Part shown: positions 12,289-25,935 of the stretch, piece by piece
How the letters are laid out: each line of letters begins with the position of its first letter
Numbering within the stretch: position 1 is the stretch's first letter
Assembly (NCBI GenBank): GCA_900095095.1
Contig: FMBT01000366.1
Location: 62,001-126,000, forward strand
Origin: Fragilariopsis cylindrus CCMP1102
Taxonomy: Eukaryota > Bacillariophyta > Bacillariophyceae > Bacillariales > Bacillariaceae
Length of the DNA stretch: 64,000 nucleotides
Reading direction: 5' to 3'
Translations under genes and position numbers: made by a program
The notes under the pieces: generated by a model
Told to the model about the DNA's origin: nothing
What the model saw: only the letters and a program-made list of their open reading frames with translations
The model's database searches: none

Positions 12289-15200
12289 ATGGCCGATAAA
12301 TCATCATCATCTTTATTATTAGGACGTGGTCCTATTAATTTGAAATTGAATAATGCAGTATATGAAACTGATAGTATAATAGGAGCAGGGATACAATTGA
12401 ATGATCGACAAAGGAAATTATTAGCTGCTAGAAAAAGTGGTGGAAGTTTAAAACCTCCTTCTTCTTCATCATCATCATCGTATGGTAATCATCATCACAA
12501 AGGAGGAGGAGGCAAAGGCGGACACCATTCTCAACAACAGCAGTATTTAGGTGACCAACCAACACGTACAGCTGAAACTGTACCGAATACATTTTCAGAA
12601 GATTCTTCTTCTTCATCTACATCCTTTCATTCAAGAACAACACATCGTTTGAGCAGTAATAATGGCAGTAGCGGTGGCGGTGCTGCTACCGGTGTGAGTG
12701 TGAACAGTGGTAGTAAAGGAATATCACAATCATTGAATAGTGCAGCAAGTCAATTTTATGGACAAAGACTGGAAGGTAAAGAAAAGAAATTATATGATGA
12801 TTCTGGTGCGACATGGAATGATTCACGATCAGAAGCATCATCATCGTCGTCGAAGGTATCATCCGCACAATCATTATCATCTAGGATGTCATCGAGGACG
12901 ACAACGTCGTCCACTGTATCTACTAGTTCTCTTTCACGACTAAAACAATTACAATTGCAAAGGCAGCAAAGGGAGAAACATGACGAAAGTAATGACAATG
13001 CTAATGATAATGATGAGACACGATCAGCATCAGCATCATCATCGGTTGTATCATCGGTAGTATCAGCAGTATCTACTACAGTAGCATCAAGGACAGGTTC
13101 GGGAACTACATCCAATGCAATTTATTCTAGTAATAAGTTGAAACAGTCGCAGCAACAGCAGCAACAGCAACAGACTCGTGATGGTACTCGATCTGAAAGT
13201 TTAACGGATGTTGAACCACATCGTCGTCCAGAATTAAGTCCAATTGATACAGAACCAAAACCAAAACCAATCTCTCCCAGACGGAAGAATCAAGAGCAGC
13301 AGCAGCAGCAGTCTCAACGAAGTTTTTCTACGAAACTTGCCGCCTCGAAGCAGCAGCAACAACAACAACAGAAACACGGGAAACCAACTGCATTGAATAC
13401 ACAGAAAGAAAAAGATACATTTCTACGAAGAACTATGATGCAATGGGCGAAACCATCGTCATCGTCATCATCGTCATCATCATCATCGTTGAGAAGCAGT
13501 AGCAGTAGAACGACGAAATCAGCACTAAAATCGTCATTATCTTCTATTGTACGAGAGGAGAAGGAGGAGGAGGATGGTATGATTCAAAAGGACCCCTCAG
13601 GTGAAATTCCTACTACGAATAGTCAAGTAACGACAAACAGCAGTAAGAATAATAGCAGAAGGATCTCATTTGTACCAAAGAAGACTATTATTCCCAATCG
13701 ATCACCACGTGGACAACAACCATTAATCTCTCCTAAAGATAGAGCTGTTATGAAGAAGATGGCAGAACGTAATCAAAAGAGTAAGAATAACAGTAAGAAT
13801 AGTAAGAAGAAAACTACTTCTGCGGCTACATCAGCTCTATCGCCTCGAGGTGGGAATAGTACTCCACGACGTGCTGGTAAATTAATCAAATCTACATCGA
13901 GTCGTATGATAAAGAAATTAATGTCATCGTCATCATCATCTATTTCATTTTCGTCATCATCGTCATCTTCCTTGAAGGTAGATGAGGAGGAGGTGCAAGA
14001 ACAACAAGCACCACCGATAGTTGAAACAGTACAATCAAACGATAGTCATTTTGATGATGATCATGATGCACCCGATGATGAATATAATGCTTCTTCTTCT
14101 ATCACACCTAAGTCATTTGAATTCAATAGAAGACCTATCGAACAAAGTCCGATATTAGAGGATGTGTTTAAAGAAGAAGAAGATGGCGGCGATGGTAGTC
14201 TAATACCAATAAGCGTATACGAAAAAAATCGACAAGAGGTAGATCTAGTATCTTTAAAAGAAAATTAGGTGGTATGGTAATGGGTGTTATGGATGATTTG
14301 ATTGAAGAAAATGATGTACTATCATCAGATGATGAGTCTGAATTTGAGTCGGATGGTGAAGAAACTGAAGTTGATGATCTCAAGAAAGCACGTTCAATTC
14401 GATCACAAACAGCTATTGTGAATAATGATAAGATTAAACTCAAGATATCTACTAGTACATCAACCGATTCTAGTGATTCGTCGATGATTCAACATCATCA
14501 CGAAATATCAACAACAACAACAACTTTCTCCGAATATTAATAGAATTATTGATGAGAATAAAGAATTTTTACATACCATGCGAGAAGGTCCATTGAAACA
14601 ACACGCTTACTTAGCTTCATCATCTTCGTTGTCATTGAATGCAATCAGTGAAAGTTACGACGAGGAAACGGTAGAATATAAAACTTTTACAAACACATTG
14701 AAGACGGAATTGGCTAGTTCACATGTGAAGTTTTATGATAGTTTTCATGCTATGTTCCGCGATGGGAAATTACCAACTAAACCATTATCGGTATATCCTA
14801 GTTCACTTGATCTTAAAACGAAGGAGGCGATCTCATCTATGAGTAAATATATAACTAATGAACATGATGTTGAATGCTTAATCGAGTCACAGATTATGAG
14901 AGATAATCATCACGTCATCCGTAATCACAACAGCAACAAATCAATCTCTCAATACCAACACCAACGGCAGTCTACAATAAGTCCAAGAAGTGATACTAGT
15001 AGTGATGATGACGACCAAAGCGAGGAATATGGTTCGATCCGTTTAGCATCGTCTACCGATAGTATCAATGACTACGAAGTTACCTTAGATCAACATATCC
15101 GAAATTCTGTTGCTATCCCAGTCCCCTCAGGAAGCTTTGATTCCTCAAACGATTCAAGGTATTTAGATACGAAGAAGACAAAACTGGTAGGACATCATCG

Positions 15201-18200
15201 ATATTCAAACTTCCACCGACATCAGGTGAATCAGTTCCCTTCACTAGTGTCAAGCTTCGATCACGATCGTTTTCAGAGAATCAAAATCAGGAGGAACCGA
15301 TTCCTAAGTCCTGGACGAAAGTTCGACTCCGTCCCGTAGTAAAAACGGATCAACAAAGGAATGATTCTCATGCAGATACCGTCACAGAAACTGCCGAATT
15401 TCATCGTATTGTTCTGAAAAAGACCCCAACAAATGGTTCCGCTTGTGGAGGACCGAAGAAAAACTTTGACATATCTCTCAATACCACTACATCATCCGTC
15501 ACAGATGTTTCTGGAACGGATAAAAAACCAATCGACATTGCAAATGCTGGTAATGCGGAGGGACAACCTATCAAGTTAACGGAAACTCGTGGTTCTGAAA
15601 ATAGACCCATCAAGTTATCTCCAATGAGTGGTACAGAAGGAAAACCAATCAACTTAGCACCATCCAAGGGTGGTGAAGACAATCCGATTAAATTAGTTCC
15701 ATCGACTGGTGGTGAAAGCTACCCAATTGAGATGGCACCATCGATTGATTTAGATTGAATGAGATTATGGTTCCCCTCGTTAAAGAAGCCCGATCGGGTA
15801 CCGACGTCGATATGCATGTAATCGTAGGCAAAAATGGTATAACAAAGGTCCAATCGATTCCGGGACAAACCACCACCAAGGCGAATGTAATATGGCGCAT
15901 CGAACGAGGTAATGTAAAATCTGCATTGCTTGATATATCATCATTTCACGTGAAAGTAATCGTTGCATCCGATGATAAAGTTCACCAAGATCTATGTTTT
16001 CCTACTTCCGCACAATGTATGCGATTCGCCAATGCTCTTCACGAAATGAGTGACACACCACCGAAAACGAACGGTAGCAGTGGCATTAGTCTTGCCAGTA
16101 TTAATGAGAATAAAACCGCCGGAAGTAACGATTCAGTGTATGTTGAACAACTAAGTGACGATGAGCAGAAAGTTCTTGACGAATTTCGCCAACGGAAGAA
16201 GGACCACCAAGACGACGACGGGAGGAACGGTATTTTGAATGCTAAGGACTTTACGAATGAGCTCCTTTCAAGGAATCTTCCTGCACGGAATGCGCCTTCC
16301 GTCACGACGAAGCCGATGAGCGTTGTTAATGCAGATGCTCCATCAAGTCCTCTATCTGAAGTTTCTTGTGCAGAATCGGCTTTATCTCCAGATGCATCAA
16401 AAAAAGCATTCAAGTATCAGTTAATGCTAAAAATGATGAAAGCTTCTAAGAATGACGTCAAACGAAAAATGGAGGAAGATCAAGTCGATCATAAGGTAAT
16501 GGAATTCGTCCTAGGAGAAACCTTACCAAAGAGCGGTAATGCAGCAGCATCTGCACCACCGTCATCTTCGGATATCAGTAATCTTTCACCCGAAGAAGAG
16601 AGAATCGCTTCTACGTACCGAAAAATGTTGAAGATGAGAATTCCTCTGGAAGCTGTCGGTCACAAGATGAAAAAGGAAGGTGTGAATCAAAAGATCGTAT
16701 CGGCTGTGTTAGGAGTTGACGGCGCTTGTGATATTGGTGACAATGAAGAAGATCAGCCAGCAACGTCGAAACCGGATGCTCCCGCCTCTATGAATCTCAC
16801 TTTATCCGAACAGGCCGCAGCTCAAACGTACAAGAAGATGCTTAAAATGTGTATTCCAAAGGAAGCAGTGGCACACAAAATGAAGAAGGACGGAGTGGAT
16901 TCAAAGATCATTGCATTCGTGCTTGGTGTTCCAGCTGCGTCCAAGAATGCTGCATCCTCGTTGACCGCAAATGAAGAGTCCACAGCTGCTACATATCGCA
17001 AAATGCTCAAAATGAGTATTCCAAAGGAAGCTGTACGTCACAAGATGAATAAGGAAGGTGTATCGGAAAAATTATTGCAGCTGTGCTTGGAGACAATAAA
17101 ACGAAAGTACCTGGAAAAGCTGCTACCCAGAAAAAGCGAGGCGGCTTCAAGGCAGGATTTCATTGGAGTCCGATTGCAGACGACGTGTCGATTGCCGGAA
17201 GTGTTTGGTCGAAGACGAAAACAGCAAGCGAAACGGGAGCGAAACAACCAGGACCCGCAATAGATATATCGAAGCACGTTGAGCTGTTCCAAAAAAAACC
17301 AGACAAGGAACTCGAAAAGAAGAAGAAAGCTGCTAAATCTGGTACGGGAAGCAAGGAAATGGCTAAGTTGATCGATTTGAATCGTGCAAATAATGTTGCA
17401 ATTACTCTCAAAGCATTTAATGATTTTTCGTACAAGCAGCTATCGCAGATGATCGAATTCATTGATCCTTACGGTAAGATAAAGGGCGATCGTGCACTCT
17501 TCATGAAAGACTTACTGCCTACCATGGCTGAAGTCAAGGCAATTAAGAGCTACACAGGTGGTGACGACAATCTTGTTACAGCCGAACGGTGGTTTAAGCA
17601 GATTGCTCACATCAAACGTATCGATGAAAAAATTCAAGTAATGCGAACCATCGAAACTTTTAATATGGATGCAGTTGTTCTTGGTAAAAGTTTTAAATTA
17701 TTGACTAATGTTTGCAATCAGATTATGGACAGCGATCGTCTCCCCGACCTTCTTGATATGGTTCGACAAATTGGTAATAGAATGAACGACGGCCGCGGTG
17801 ATGACGCTGTAGGATTCAAATTAGATTTCCTCCCGAGACTCGCCCAAACGAAAGGGAGCGACAAGAAAACATCTGCGTTAGATCTTGTCGTTTTGATTTT
17901 CTGTACAAGAAATCAAAGAGGGAATTTGATGTTATCTGAAGACTTTCCTGATATTCAAGAGGCAAGTCGAATGCAGTTATCTGATCTGACGACGGATGTT
18001 CGGAATTTAGAAGGATCATTTCGGAAGTGCAGGAAAGAATTTGATAACTTGCAAATTGAGCAAGAAGCATCGTTACGTGGCAAACCTCCCCAATCTAATG
18101 CAACAGTTCAAATGGATTCTCGAAGTGAATCTGCTCTCATGCGACCATCATCGCGACCGAGCTCCAGATTGAGACTGAATGGGAACGATGCAAATTCAGA

Positions 18201-19467
18201 AATTGCAGGTATGTCCCTAAATGATGCAATCAAATCCCGTAATGGATTAACCAAAGAAGAGAGCACACCGTCCGTCGTTGAGGTACTTACGCTATTCAAA
18301 AATCGACGGAAGTACAAAGGAACTCGTTGTCACCCCGCGCCAGTCTCATGGCCGCGATGGAAGAGAAAAACTATGGTAAAATGGAGTTCTCACTAGAAGC
18401 ATCCATTAGAAGGTTAGAAAAATTTGTTGCTGAGGTTAATTGCGTCGTATTACCCAAACTTGAAAAAGATCGTCTTGATGCTGTTGAGGCATGTAAAGAT
18501 CTCGCGTCCTTCTTTTGCGAATCTGGTGGTGAAAAAGTAGCAAATAATCTATTGAAAATCCTTGGAGGTTTTGCTGCAGGAATCGACCAAGCCGTTAAGA
18601 AATACGATGAACAGCAAAAGATTTTGAATCGCAAGGAGGCTGCGATGAAGAAAAGAAAGAATGCTGCGGCGTCTACGAAATCTACCTCATCCGCTATTAC
18701 TGCGAAAGAAGGTTCGATCCCAACCAAGATGGAAAAGATACGTCCATCACCAGAGATTTCATCGAAACCTTCTTCTTCAGAGATAGCCGAACAAGGGGAG
18801 AAAAAGTCCCTTGTCCTGATGGTAAATGAAATGCTTAAAATCGCCGGCGATAAAGATATTGAAGATTACATGCAAGGCAAAGTCAATGAAAACCCTGATC
18901 ATCGGCTCAAGAAAATCTATCAGGCGGAGGAATCACGCACCACTTCTGCTCGAGGTGACATTCTAAGCGCAATTAGAAAACGTCGGTCGATCAGCACCAA
19001 CCCGGTTCCTCAACAAGCTTTATCAGACCTTCGTGCAAAACTTGAAGATACAAGGATCGAATTGGATTCGATCCATGTATCAACAGAAAAGAAGCAAGAT
19101 AAATGGTCGTCCGTCCAAAAGCAAGAAAAAGTCGAGTTGCAGATCGTTGGAGTAGTAAGAAGGTAGAAGAAAAAGAATGATAATATCTGATACGAAGGAA
19201 AACAACAGTAACAGAAACAGTCACGATGATTCCATGATGACCACTAAGAAGACAGATTCGGAAATTCTAACATCACTTTCTCAAGATACAAACGACGTGG
19301 AAATTAATCAAAAACAACGCCAATCTTATATGAATCGTTGGGCATCCAAGACACCGGTGTTGGAAGCAACAATGGAAGATCTTGATGAGGAATCAGACAT
19401 TGGCGCATTTCAAGAAATGATTGATAAGCGAAGACAAAAGGCAATAAGCCGGTGGTCCAGTAAATGA
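12289..19467 (+). CDS. Formin (FH2 protein) with PH-like domain and WASH/CCDC53-like repeats, frame breaks
   Basis: ATG 12289 opens a 659-codon Ser/Gln-rich disordered N-terminus. Coding continues in shifted frames at about 14225-14530, 14540-15205, 15210-15750, 15755-17060, 17070-18300, 18305-19130 and on to TGA 19467. Order of parts: disordered region; six 13-residue PIKL-type repeats (about 15525-15745); a PH/EVH1-like domain (15758-16050); four repeats of the YRKMLKMxIPxEAVxHKMKKEGV type (about 16400-17090); an FH2 domain (about 17150-18650) with NNVAITLKAF and GFKLDFLPRL; and a tail with two RW-A/S-SK motifs. FH2 dimers nucleate and elongate actin filaments. The KM-repeat resembles the CCDC53/WASHC3 motif. 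Most breaks fit one missing A at an A-run (14221, about 17070, 18301, 19126); no intron fits them. Confidence 0.8.
15525..15745 (+). repeat. Six tandem 39-bp (13-residue) units inside the formin gene
   Basis: Consecutive units read KPIDIANAGNAEG, QPIKLTETRGSEN, RPIKLSPMSGTEG, KPINLAPSKGGED, NPIKLVPSTGGES and a degenerate YPIEMAPSIDLD. The PI-[KND]-[LIM] core recurs every 13 residues. Confidence 0.8.
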
Positions 19468-20697
19468 TTTCTGGATCATTAATAAAGATATACTAGTATA
19501 ATTTTTTGTGTTATTATTACGTAGCTATCTTATTTTCTGTAGATAAATTATGTACATTTTTTGTTGCTACTATCTAGTTATATATATACTTCTATTTATT
19601 TATATATTTTATTTTATTACATATATATATATATATATAATTTGTTTCTTTAATAAGCAGGTTTTCCTTTGCCATGCAAAATAATAGAGCAAAGGAAGCA
19701 CAACTTACTTACCTAATGTGCTCTTTTCTCAAATAGAACACATATCACATTTCTCTTCAAATTGTGAGTGTATCAACAACTAACTGTCACTACATACTTT
19801 GAGTATCTAGATAATCTATATCTCGATAGTGGTAGTGGATCTGGCAGGAATGATGTACATCAACATATATATTATACAGTACTATGTATTGCATTTCATT
19901 GAGAAAAACTGCCATACCTCCTTCTCCCTGTAGACAATTAATCAAGTCTACATATATGTTTGTTTGCATACGTACACTCATCACCATTGGATCTAGAGTC
20001 TACAATGGCAACATAAAACACATGCTCCACAACTATTTGTTTTAACAAAGGGAGGGAATTCTTCTTCAATATTATGTAAATTGGAGTGCACATATATTGA
20101 CATGTTCTTTTTTGGGCAATTATTGTGAAGTTGTTTGTATACACTACCAGCAGGTACCCTGTATATGCAAGAACTATGTGTCATGCTATCTGGCTAGTAG
20201 GATCTCTCCAGTAATACGCTGAGTATATTACTTTTATCTATCTCTCTTAGTAACATTTCGCATTTCTGAATTCTGATTGGTAGATTACCTGGAGCATCCG
20301 TTATTAAGGAAATTTCATTAGTAGAAAAAGTTTTTTACTCCGGCAATCGAAAGGGGCAGGTGTTACAAAAAAAAGATATTATTTATCCGCCCCTTTCAAA
20401 CACATAAATTTCGCACGAATGATCGTATTAGGTTTGCTGTTGCCCTTGTACGTACAGTACTGTAGGGTTCTTTGGGTGTTCGATTCGATGTGATTCGATT
20501 TATTCTTTGTTTCATTCCACACGCACATCCATCATCCCATTATCCAATCACATCATCATCACCATCAATCACAGTACTTCGTAGGTGATCACAAATTCAC
20601 AAAGAAAGCAGTTGTTTACGTAGTGACAAGCACAGTCTCTTTTGACCCTGCCTACTGTACACTACGATATACAAGGCAAAAATACGAATATATTGAA
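19468..20697. other. Intergenic region upstream of the PAO-like gene
   Basis: AT-rich, with a TA microsatellite near 19618-19640. A perfect 9-bp inverted repeat (GAAAGGGGC at 20349-20357, GCCCCTTTC at 20389-20397) sits about 300 bp upstream of the PAO start. No gene seen. Confidence 0.5.
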
Positions 20698-23359
20698 ATG
20701 ACGTTGATAATCTTTTACTACCACAACTATAATTTGCTGCTGATGGTGGGTTGCAGCTTATTATCATTAGTGATGTTGCTATCGTCGTCGTCGTCATTAC
20801 ATTATTCATGTAATGGGTTTACATTGCCATTGCCAGTTACGACTACAAGAACACGAATGAGAATAAGCACAAGCACAAGCAGCGATACTGCAACATCATC
20901 CACGAATTATCATGAAAAGAAGAAGAATGACGGAAAGACCACAAAGAAGAATGATGACGACAAAAAGAATTATTCCTTAAATCAAATCGAATTAGAAAAG
21001 AAATATTCTAAATTTCCAAGAACATGGGTACCAATCGCCTCCATCTATGAATTAGATCCCAATCGTCCTACACCACAACTATTTTAATCAACAGTATGTT
21101 TGTTATCAAGATCAACCAAGTGGTCAATGGATTATCATGGATGATATCTGTCCACATCGATTAGCACCATTATCGGAAGGTAGAATTAATCGTAATACAG
21201 AAACTAGTAGTACTGACGATGATACTGATAAGAAAAAGGGTAAAAAAAATAAGGATGCAGAAATTAGTAGTATTATATCCACATCCTTACAATGTTCCTA
21301 TCATGGATGGGAATATGATGGTCTCAATAATGGTAAATGTATTGGAATACCACAAATATCCGAACAAGAAAAGACTGCATTATTATCATCCACATCCAAT
21401 TCAAATCGTGCCTGTGTGAAATCCTATTCAACTATAGTACATAAAAATATTTTATGGTTTTGGCCCTGGAAAGTAGATTCCTTATCAATCTTAGGACAAC
21501 ACAAAAAATATCCTGAAGGGATGATGGAAAGTATCAGTATCAATGCTATACCATCTACCTATACACGTGATTTACCATACGGATGGGATACACTTGTAGA
21601 AAATTTAATTGATCCCGCACATATACCCTTTGCACATCATAATTTACAAGGGAAACGAAAGGATGCTATACCAATCTATATGTCTATACCAGAATCGTTT
21701 TCAGATACTACTGTAGAAAGTACTGATGGTGGGAGCAAAAAGAATGATGGTGGTGAAACAGGTTTTTATTTTGAATGGTCTGATCGTACAAGTAAGTGTT
21801 AGTTAGTTAATGGTGGTTTGTTTTCGCTTTTTTCTGGATTTTTTTGTTCTGTTCTGTTGTGTTCTGTTTTGTCAATGTGATGATGGGTCTGGTGCTACGA
21901 GTGGTGCTACGAGCTGATGCTACAGGATGTTTGTTTTTGTCACCGCTACTAATATACGTACAGGACTGCTACTGAGTTACGTTACGTCAATCTTTGAACT
22001 TCTGCTACTACTGCTATTGCTACTACTGCTGCACTGCTACTGTACTACTATACTACTACTGTTGATAAAGTAAAAGCGGCGATGTGATTTAGACTAGACT
22101 TAGACTAGACCAGCACACATGGAGGGGGGGGGGAAGTCGTAGTATTCAGCAGCAGGAGGAAATTCGATTTGATTCGATTCGACCGATCCGTGAAGATCAG
22201 AGCTGACATTGATATGACGTACGCGGTGCATTTGTCGTTCGTTCGTTTGTCCGTTTGTTTGTTTGGAATGTTGAATGTGATGATGATGATAACAACGAGC
22301 AAGATGACAACGATGAAGTGACATCTATTTTGACTCATACTCTTCCTACTGTTCTATTTTTTTATACCTATCACTTTTGTACGTACGTATAGGGGGCAAA
22401 CATCGTGGCGGTACAGGTGAATTCAATGCACCGTATGGGGTTTCCTATAATGCACATTATTATGATACAAAAGAAGAAATGTTAGAGAAACGTGGTACAC
22501 ATTTAATTAAATTAAAAAATAAATTAAGAGTAAATGCAAATGCAAATAATAATGGTGGCGACGACGACAACGGAGGTTTTGGAAATAAATGAGGACGAAG
22601 ATAAAGAAAAAGACGATGCAGGATTTAAATTAGGTGCATTATGTATACCAACAAAACCAGGTTGGTCACGTGCTATTATTATGGCTGGACCAAGTAAGGA
22701 GGAAGGTGATAATAAAGAAGAAGAAGAAGCTGAAAAAGTAGTAGTAGTAGTAAGCAAAGAAGAGGAAATGAAGGAAAAGGAAATGAAGAAAAAGAAAAGA
22801 AGAAAAATCTTTATTTGGAATATTATTTTCAATTATACCAGTTTGGGCAATACATTTATTAAGCAATAAATTTTTAGATTCCGATTTATCATTCTTACAT
22901 TATCAAGAACAAGAACGATTACGTCATATACAGGATGGTAGATATGATGGTGGATCGAATGGATATTATATGCCAGCCCAATCGGATCGATGTATATCTG
23001 CATTACGTAAATGGATACCAAAATATACAAATTATTTAGGTGATGGTTCTCCATCCAATAATAAATATGAATTACCAAATACTATACCAAGAAAAGAATT
23101 ATTTGATCGGTATGTACAACACACATCTCATTGCCGTCATTGTCAAAAGGGATTAAAGCAAATTCAAACAAAGATTATACCAAGATTATATGGTGTTATG
23201 ACAATATCAATTTTAGCAAGTGGATTTAATTTATTTCGTGGGTATAAATTAGTAACAAAATTGATTGCTCTGCTGTCATTTGGTTTGATACGATTAATAA
23301 CAGCAAAAATTGAACCAGCATTTAAAGATGGTGAATTTAAACATTATGAAAATGATTAA
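20698..23359 (+). CDS. Pheophorbide a oxygenase-like Rieske [2Fe-2S] monooxygenase, frame breaks
   Basis: ATG 20698 begins a hydrophobic leader (about 25-45 residues in) followed by NGFTLP, suiting plastid targeting in a diatom. Rieske ligands are CPH in DICPHRLAPL and CSYH in LQCSYHGWEYDG. They are about 47 residues apart because of a Lys/Asp-rich insertion. The mononuclear iron site is NLIDPAHIPFAHH (D, H, H). A 601-nt phase-1 intron (21792-22392) joins exactly as AGG. The C-terminus has two hydrophobic stretches and the PAO-type RYVQHTSHCRHCQKGL with its CxxC. Breaks occur near 21083 (one extra T; the restored frame reads QLFNQQYVCY), about 22590 and about 22800. The family includes PAO (chlorophyll breakdown), TIC55 and CAO; the C-terminal CxxC and membrane part favour PAO/TIC55-like. 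Confidence 0.85.
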
Positions 23360-23676
23360 TTGAAAAAGAAAAGAAAAAAAGTATTGCGTCTCGATTGGGA
23401 TTATTTCTGTGCGAAATAAGCAAAATAGATAAACGAAGAAGATAAAGATGTCGACTTACAAGCAATAACCATTATTTAATTAAAAACTCTAAATAATCAA
23501 ATAAGACCTTATGAATGACTGTTTAAAAAAAGAATCTTTTTGATACTACTTCTACCTAACTAACTAATTAACTAACTAACTAATGTACTAAAAGTAGTAC
23601 TGCAGGACAAACGAGAACATCTTCTAACGTAGGTAAGCTACAGCACTACAGTAGTAGCTATTTTATCGTTCGTTAC
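23344..23676 (+). repeat. Left arm of large inverted duplication
   Basis: Begins in the last codons of the PAO-like gene and runs through its 3' flank. Its reverse complement recurs at 33552-33898, with shared blocks such as ATTATGAAAATGATTAATTG, GTATTGCGTCTC and GCAGGACAAACGAGAAC and only small indels. Confidence 0.85.
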
Positions 23677-23944
23677 TTTTTTTTGGGAAATGATTTATTT
23701 GGTAGAGATGATTTTGAATAATACTTTTTCTTCCTTTTTAGTATTTTTTCCGTAAATAAGTAAATAATGTTTGTTGTGTTAATGATGATGCGCTGGATAT
23801 TCTTTTAAATTCTGGTTTACTTTATAATTTATATGTATAGATATAGAGACGACAGACAGTATGTGTGGTATACGATAGTGGGGGATATAGTGAAACAGTA
23901 TTGATTTATACTATGTCTTCCAAAGGGAAACAATGTGCATAAAA

Positions 23945-25935
23945 TTAACTAAATTTGGGGAACATAACTCCGTCAACAACGTGAGCAACTCCGTTGCAGA
24001 ATTTGATATCAGTTTGAATGATCTGAGGAGAAGACAAAAGTTGAGTATTCCCGGCACCATTCTGATACATCGCACTGTTGATGCATTTAGTACGACTTGA
24101 ATCACCGTTGAACATTTCAATTTTTTCTCCACACTTGAGGTCATCGCTGTTGAGGATTTTACCAGGAACGGCATGGAACATAAGGATATTGTTCACAGCA
24201 TCATTGGACAATGGTTCAAGTATTTCTCCAGCTTTCTCAAAAGCATCATCATTGGGAATGAAAAACGTCCATGTTTCTTTGTCAAAGGAGGAATCTAGTT
24301 TAGCAGCCTTTAAGGCATCACAGAAAGAGTAAAATCCTTGCCGTTGCAAACAATGTCATCTATTTATATTTATAAATTAATAGAGAGCAAGAAGTGGTTA
24401 GTAGAAGCATCAACTGTGTTCGATAATGGAATGGATTCGAAGGAGCAAAGGATTATAAATGTGAGACGCATACAAACTTACCGAGTGATTCACACTTGTC
24501 ACGTCTTTATCATTGTCGTCGCTATCACCATCTCCTAGCATATTCTCAGGATCAACAATTGTGACAATAGCACACTGTGTCCAAACCTGTGGAGTTTGTT
24601 CGGAATCCCATCTCCAGCTAACAACGTAATCACCATTGAGACCTTCAGGAACCTTCAATTCGTCAACAACTTTCCAATGGAATATAACAGCTTCCAAATC
24701 AGGAGAATTTCCAAAGGACCATAACCGTAATATCCCGGAGGAGCGTGATCCGTGAACGCCGGTTCCGTGCAGTTTTCATTAACACTACCATCAGTGTTTA
24801 AGAAGTATTTGCATGGAGAGATACCAAGTTTCCTCCATGTGCTACCCTTTGGCATAACACCGTCGGTATTATTGTCATCAATATCCATCGCTTCAAACGT
24901 AATGTTTGCGGTGTGGTACCGTCATCAGATGTTGCAATGAATAAAGATTTATCACTGGCAAATTCCATCACGGTTGCTTGAAAGCAGGTTTCGTCAAGTG
25001 TGTTGTTAATCAAGTTAACAAGAGGACAGAGACGATATTGATGCCTCCTCCGTGGTTGGCATTGAGGGTATATGATCCTTCAACAATCTCTCCTGAGGTC
25101 CAGACAGTTGGATATGCAGCTACCGAGTCACCCTGTGCATTTTGCATCCGCATGTTCACCTCCCAGGATAGAACGGTAGATCCTAAAGTGCCAACAGGAG
25201 GGTCCATATTCTTAGGCGGCATGTCTCCGTTGACGGCTCCACCTTCACCGTGAATCAAACGATAGAAACCATCGTCGGGTCCAGCAATGTAATCTCTTGC
25301 ATCTGAAAATTTCCACCCACCAAGAACGCCGCAAGAATCTACGAGGGGTGCAGTTCCAGGAACAAACCACGGATTGCCTGCAAAAATTGATGCCGAAATA
25401 TTGCCTTTGTATACCTCAGTCTGCCTATATTCCATATCCTTCGCACACTCTTTGGTATCATTTTTATACCCTAACGAAAACGCGAATCCCGGAATTTCGC
25501 AGTCGCCATCACGGTAAATCGTCGGATTTGAAATCTGGTCCAGACTTTTTAAAGTAGGTTCCATTGATTCTTCGCAAAACTTTCCGGGAGGTTTATTTTG
25601 ACCCTACAAGAGAAAGGAATAAGATAGATGAATAGAGAGGAGATAGTTGAACAAATAATGAGATGATTTGACAATAGCAGAAAAGTGAATGTGTCCGCAA
25701 GAATTATTGTACTACTATCACTTACGGTTGCCGTGCATCCTGGTGCTGTTCCAGTTGTAAACCAATTAACATTATAGATATCTGCCGCATTTACAAGACA
25801 TTCACCACTGCATGGGTTTGTCATCTTCTCCGTACCCTCAGGATCAACCAGTCTACCATGTCCTAGCACGGATAGAAACACAGAAGAAGTGATTGTGATC
25901 CGAAGAAGGCAAGCATTACTAAACTTCATCATCAT
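23945..25935 (-). CDS. Secreted LPMO-like protein with C-terminal fasciclin domain, copy A (disrupted)
   Basis: The start is a run of ATGs at 25935. A signal peptide ends in SVLG, followed by HGRLVDPEG, so the mature protein would begin with His as in lytic polysaccharide monooxygenases. The second His of a copper brace would be in ANHGGG. The C-terminus is a FAS1 domain (TWTFFIPNDDAFEKAG; HVVDGVMFPKF). Two 122-nt GT-AG introns lie at 25604-25725 and 24360-24481; copy B lacks both precisely. Relative to B, single bases are missing after GGAGGAGG near 25046, near 24915, near 24715, about 24497 and about 24328 (CTTTC versus CTTTTC). These are sequence errors or early decay. LPMOs oxidise chitin or cellulose and FAS1 mediates adhesion; the substrate is unknown. 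Confidence 0.65.

Noticed and set aside
12756-13115. 119-codon antisense ORF in the formin gene
   Set aside because: Complement of Ser/Gln repeat codons; low-complexity shadow.
7321-19167. Programmed -1 ribosomal frameshifting as the reason for the frame breaks
   Set aside because: Too many sites in unrelated genes, not at X XXY YYZ heptamers with downstream structure; consensus errors are simpler.
20349-20397. GAAAGGGGC/GCCCCTTTC inverted repeat as a terminator or riboswitch
   Set aside because: Single 9-bp pair with a long loop in a eukaryotic spacer; kept only as a note in the intergenic entry.
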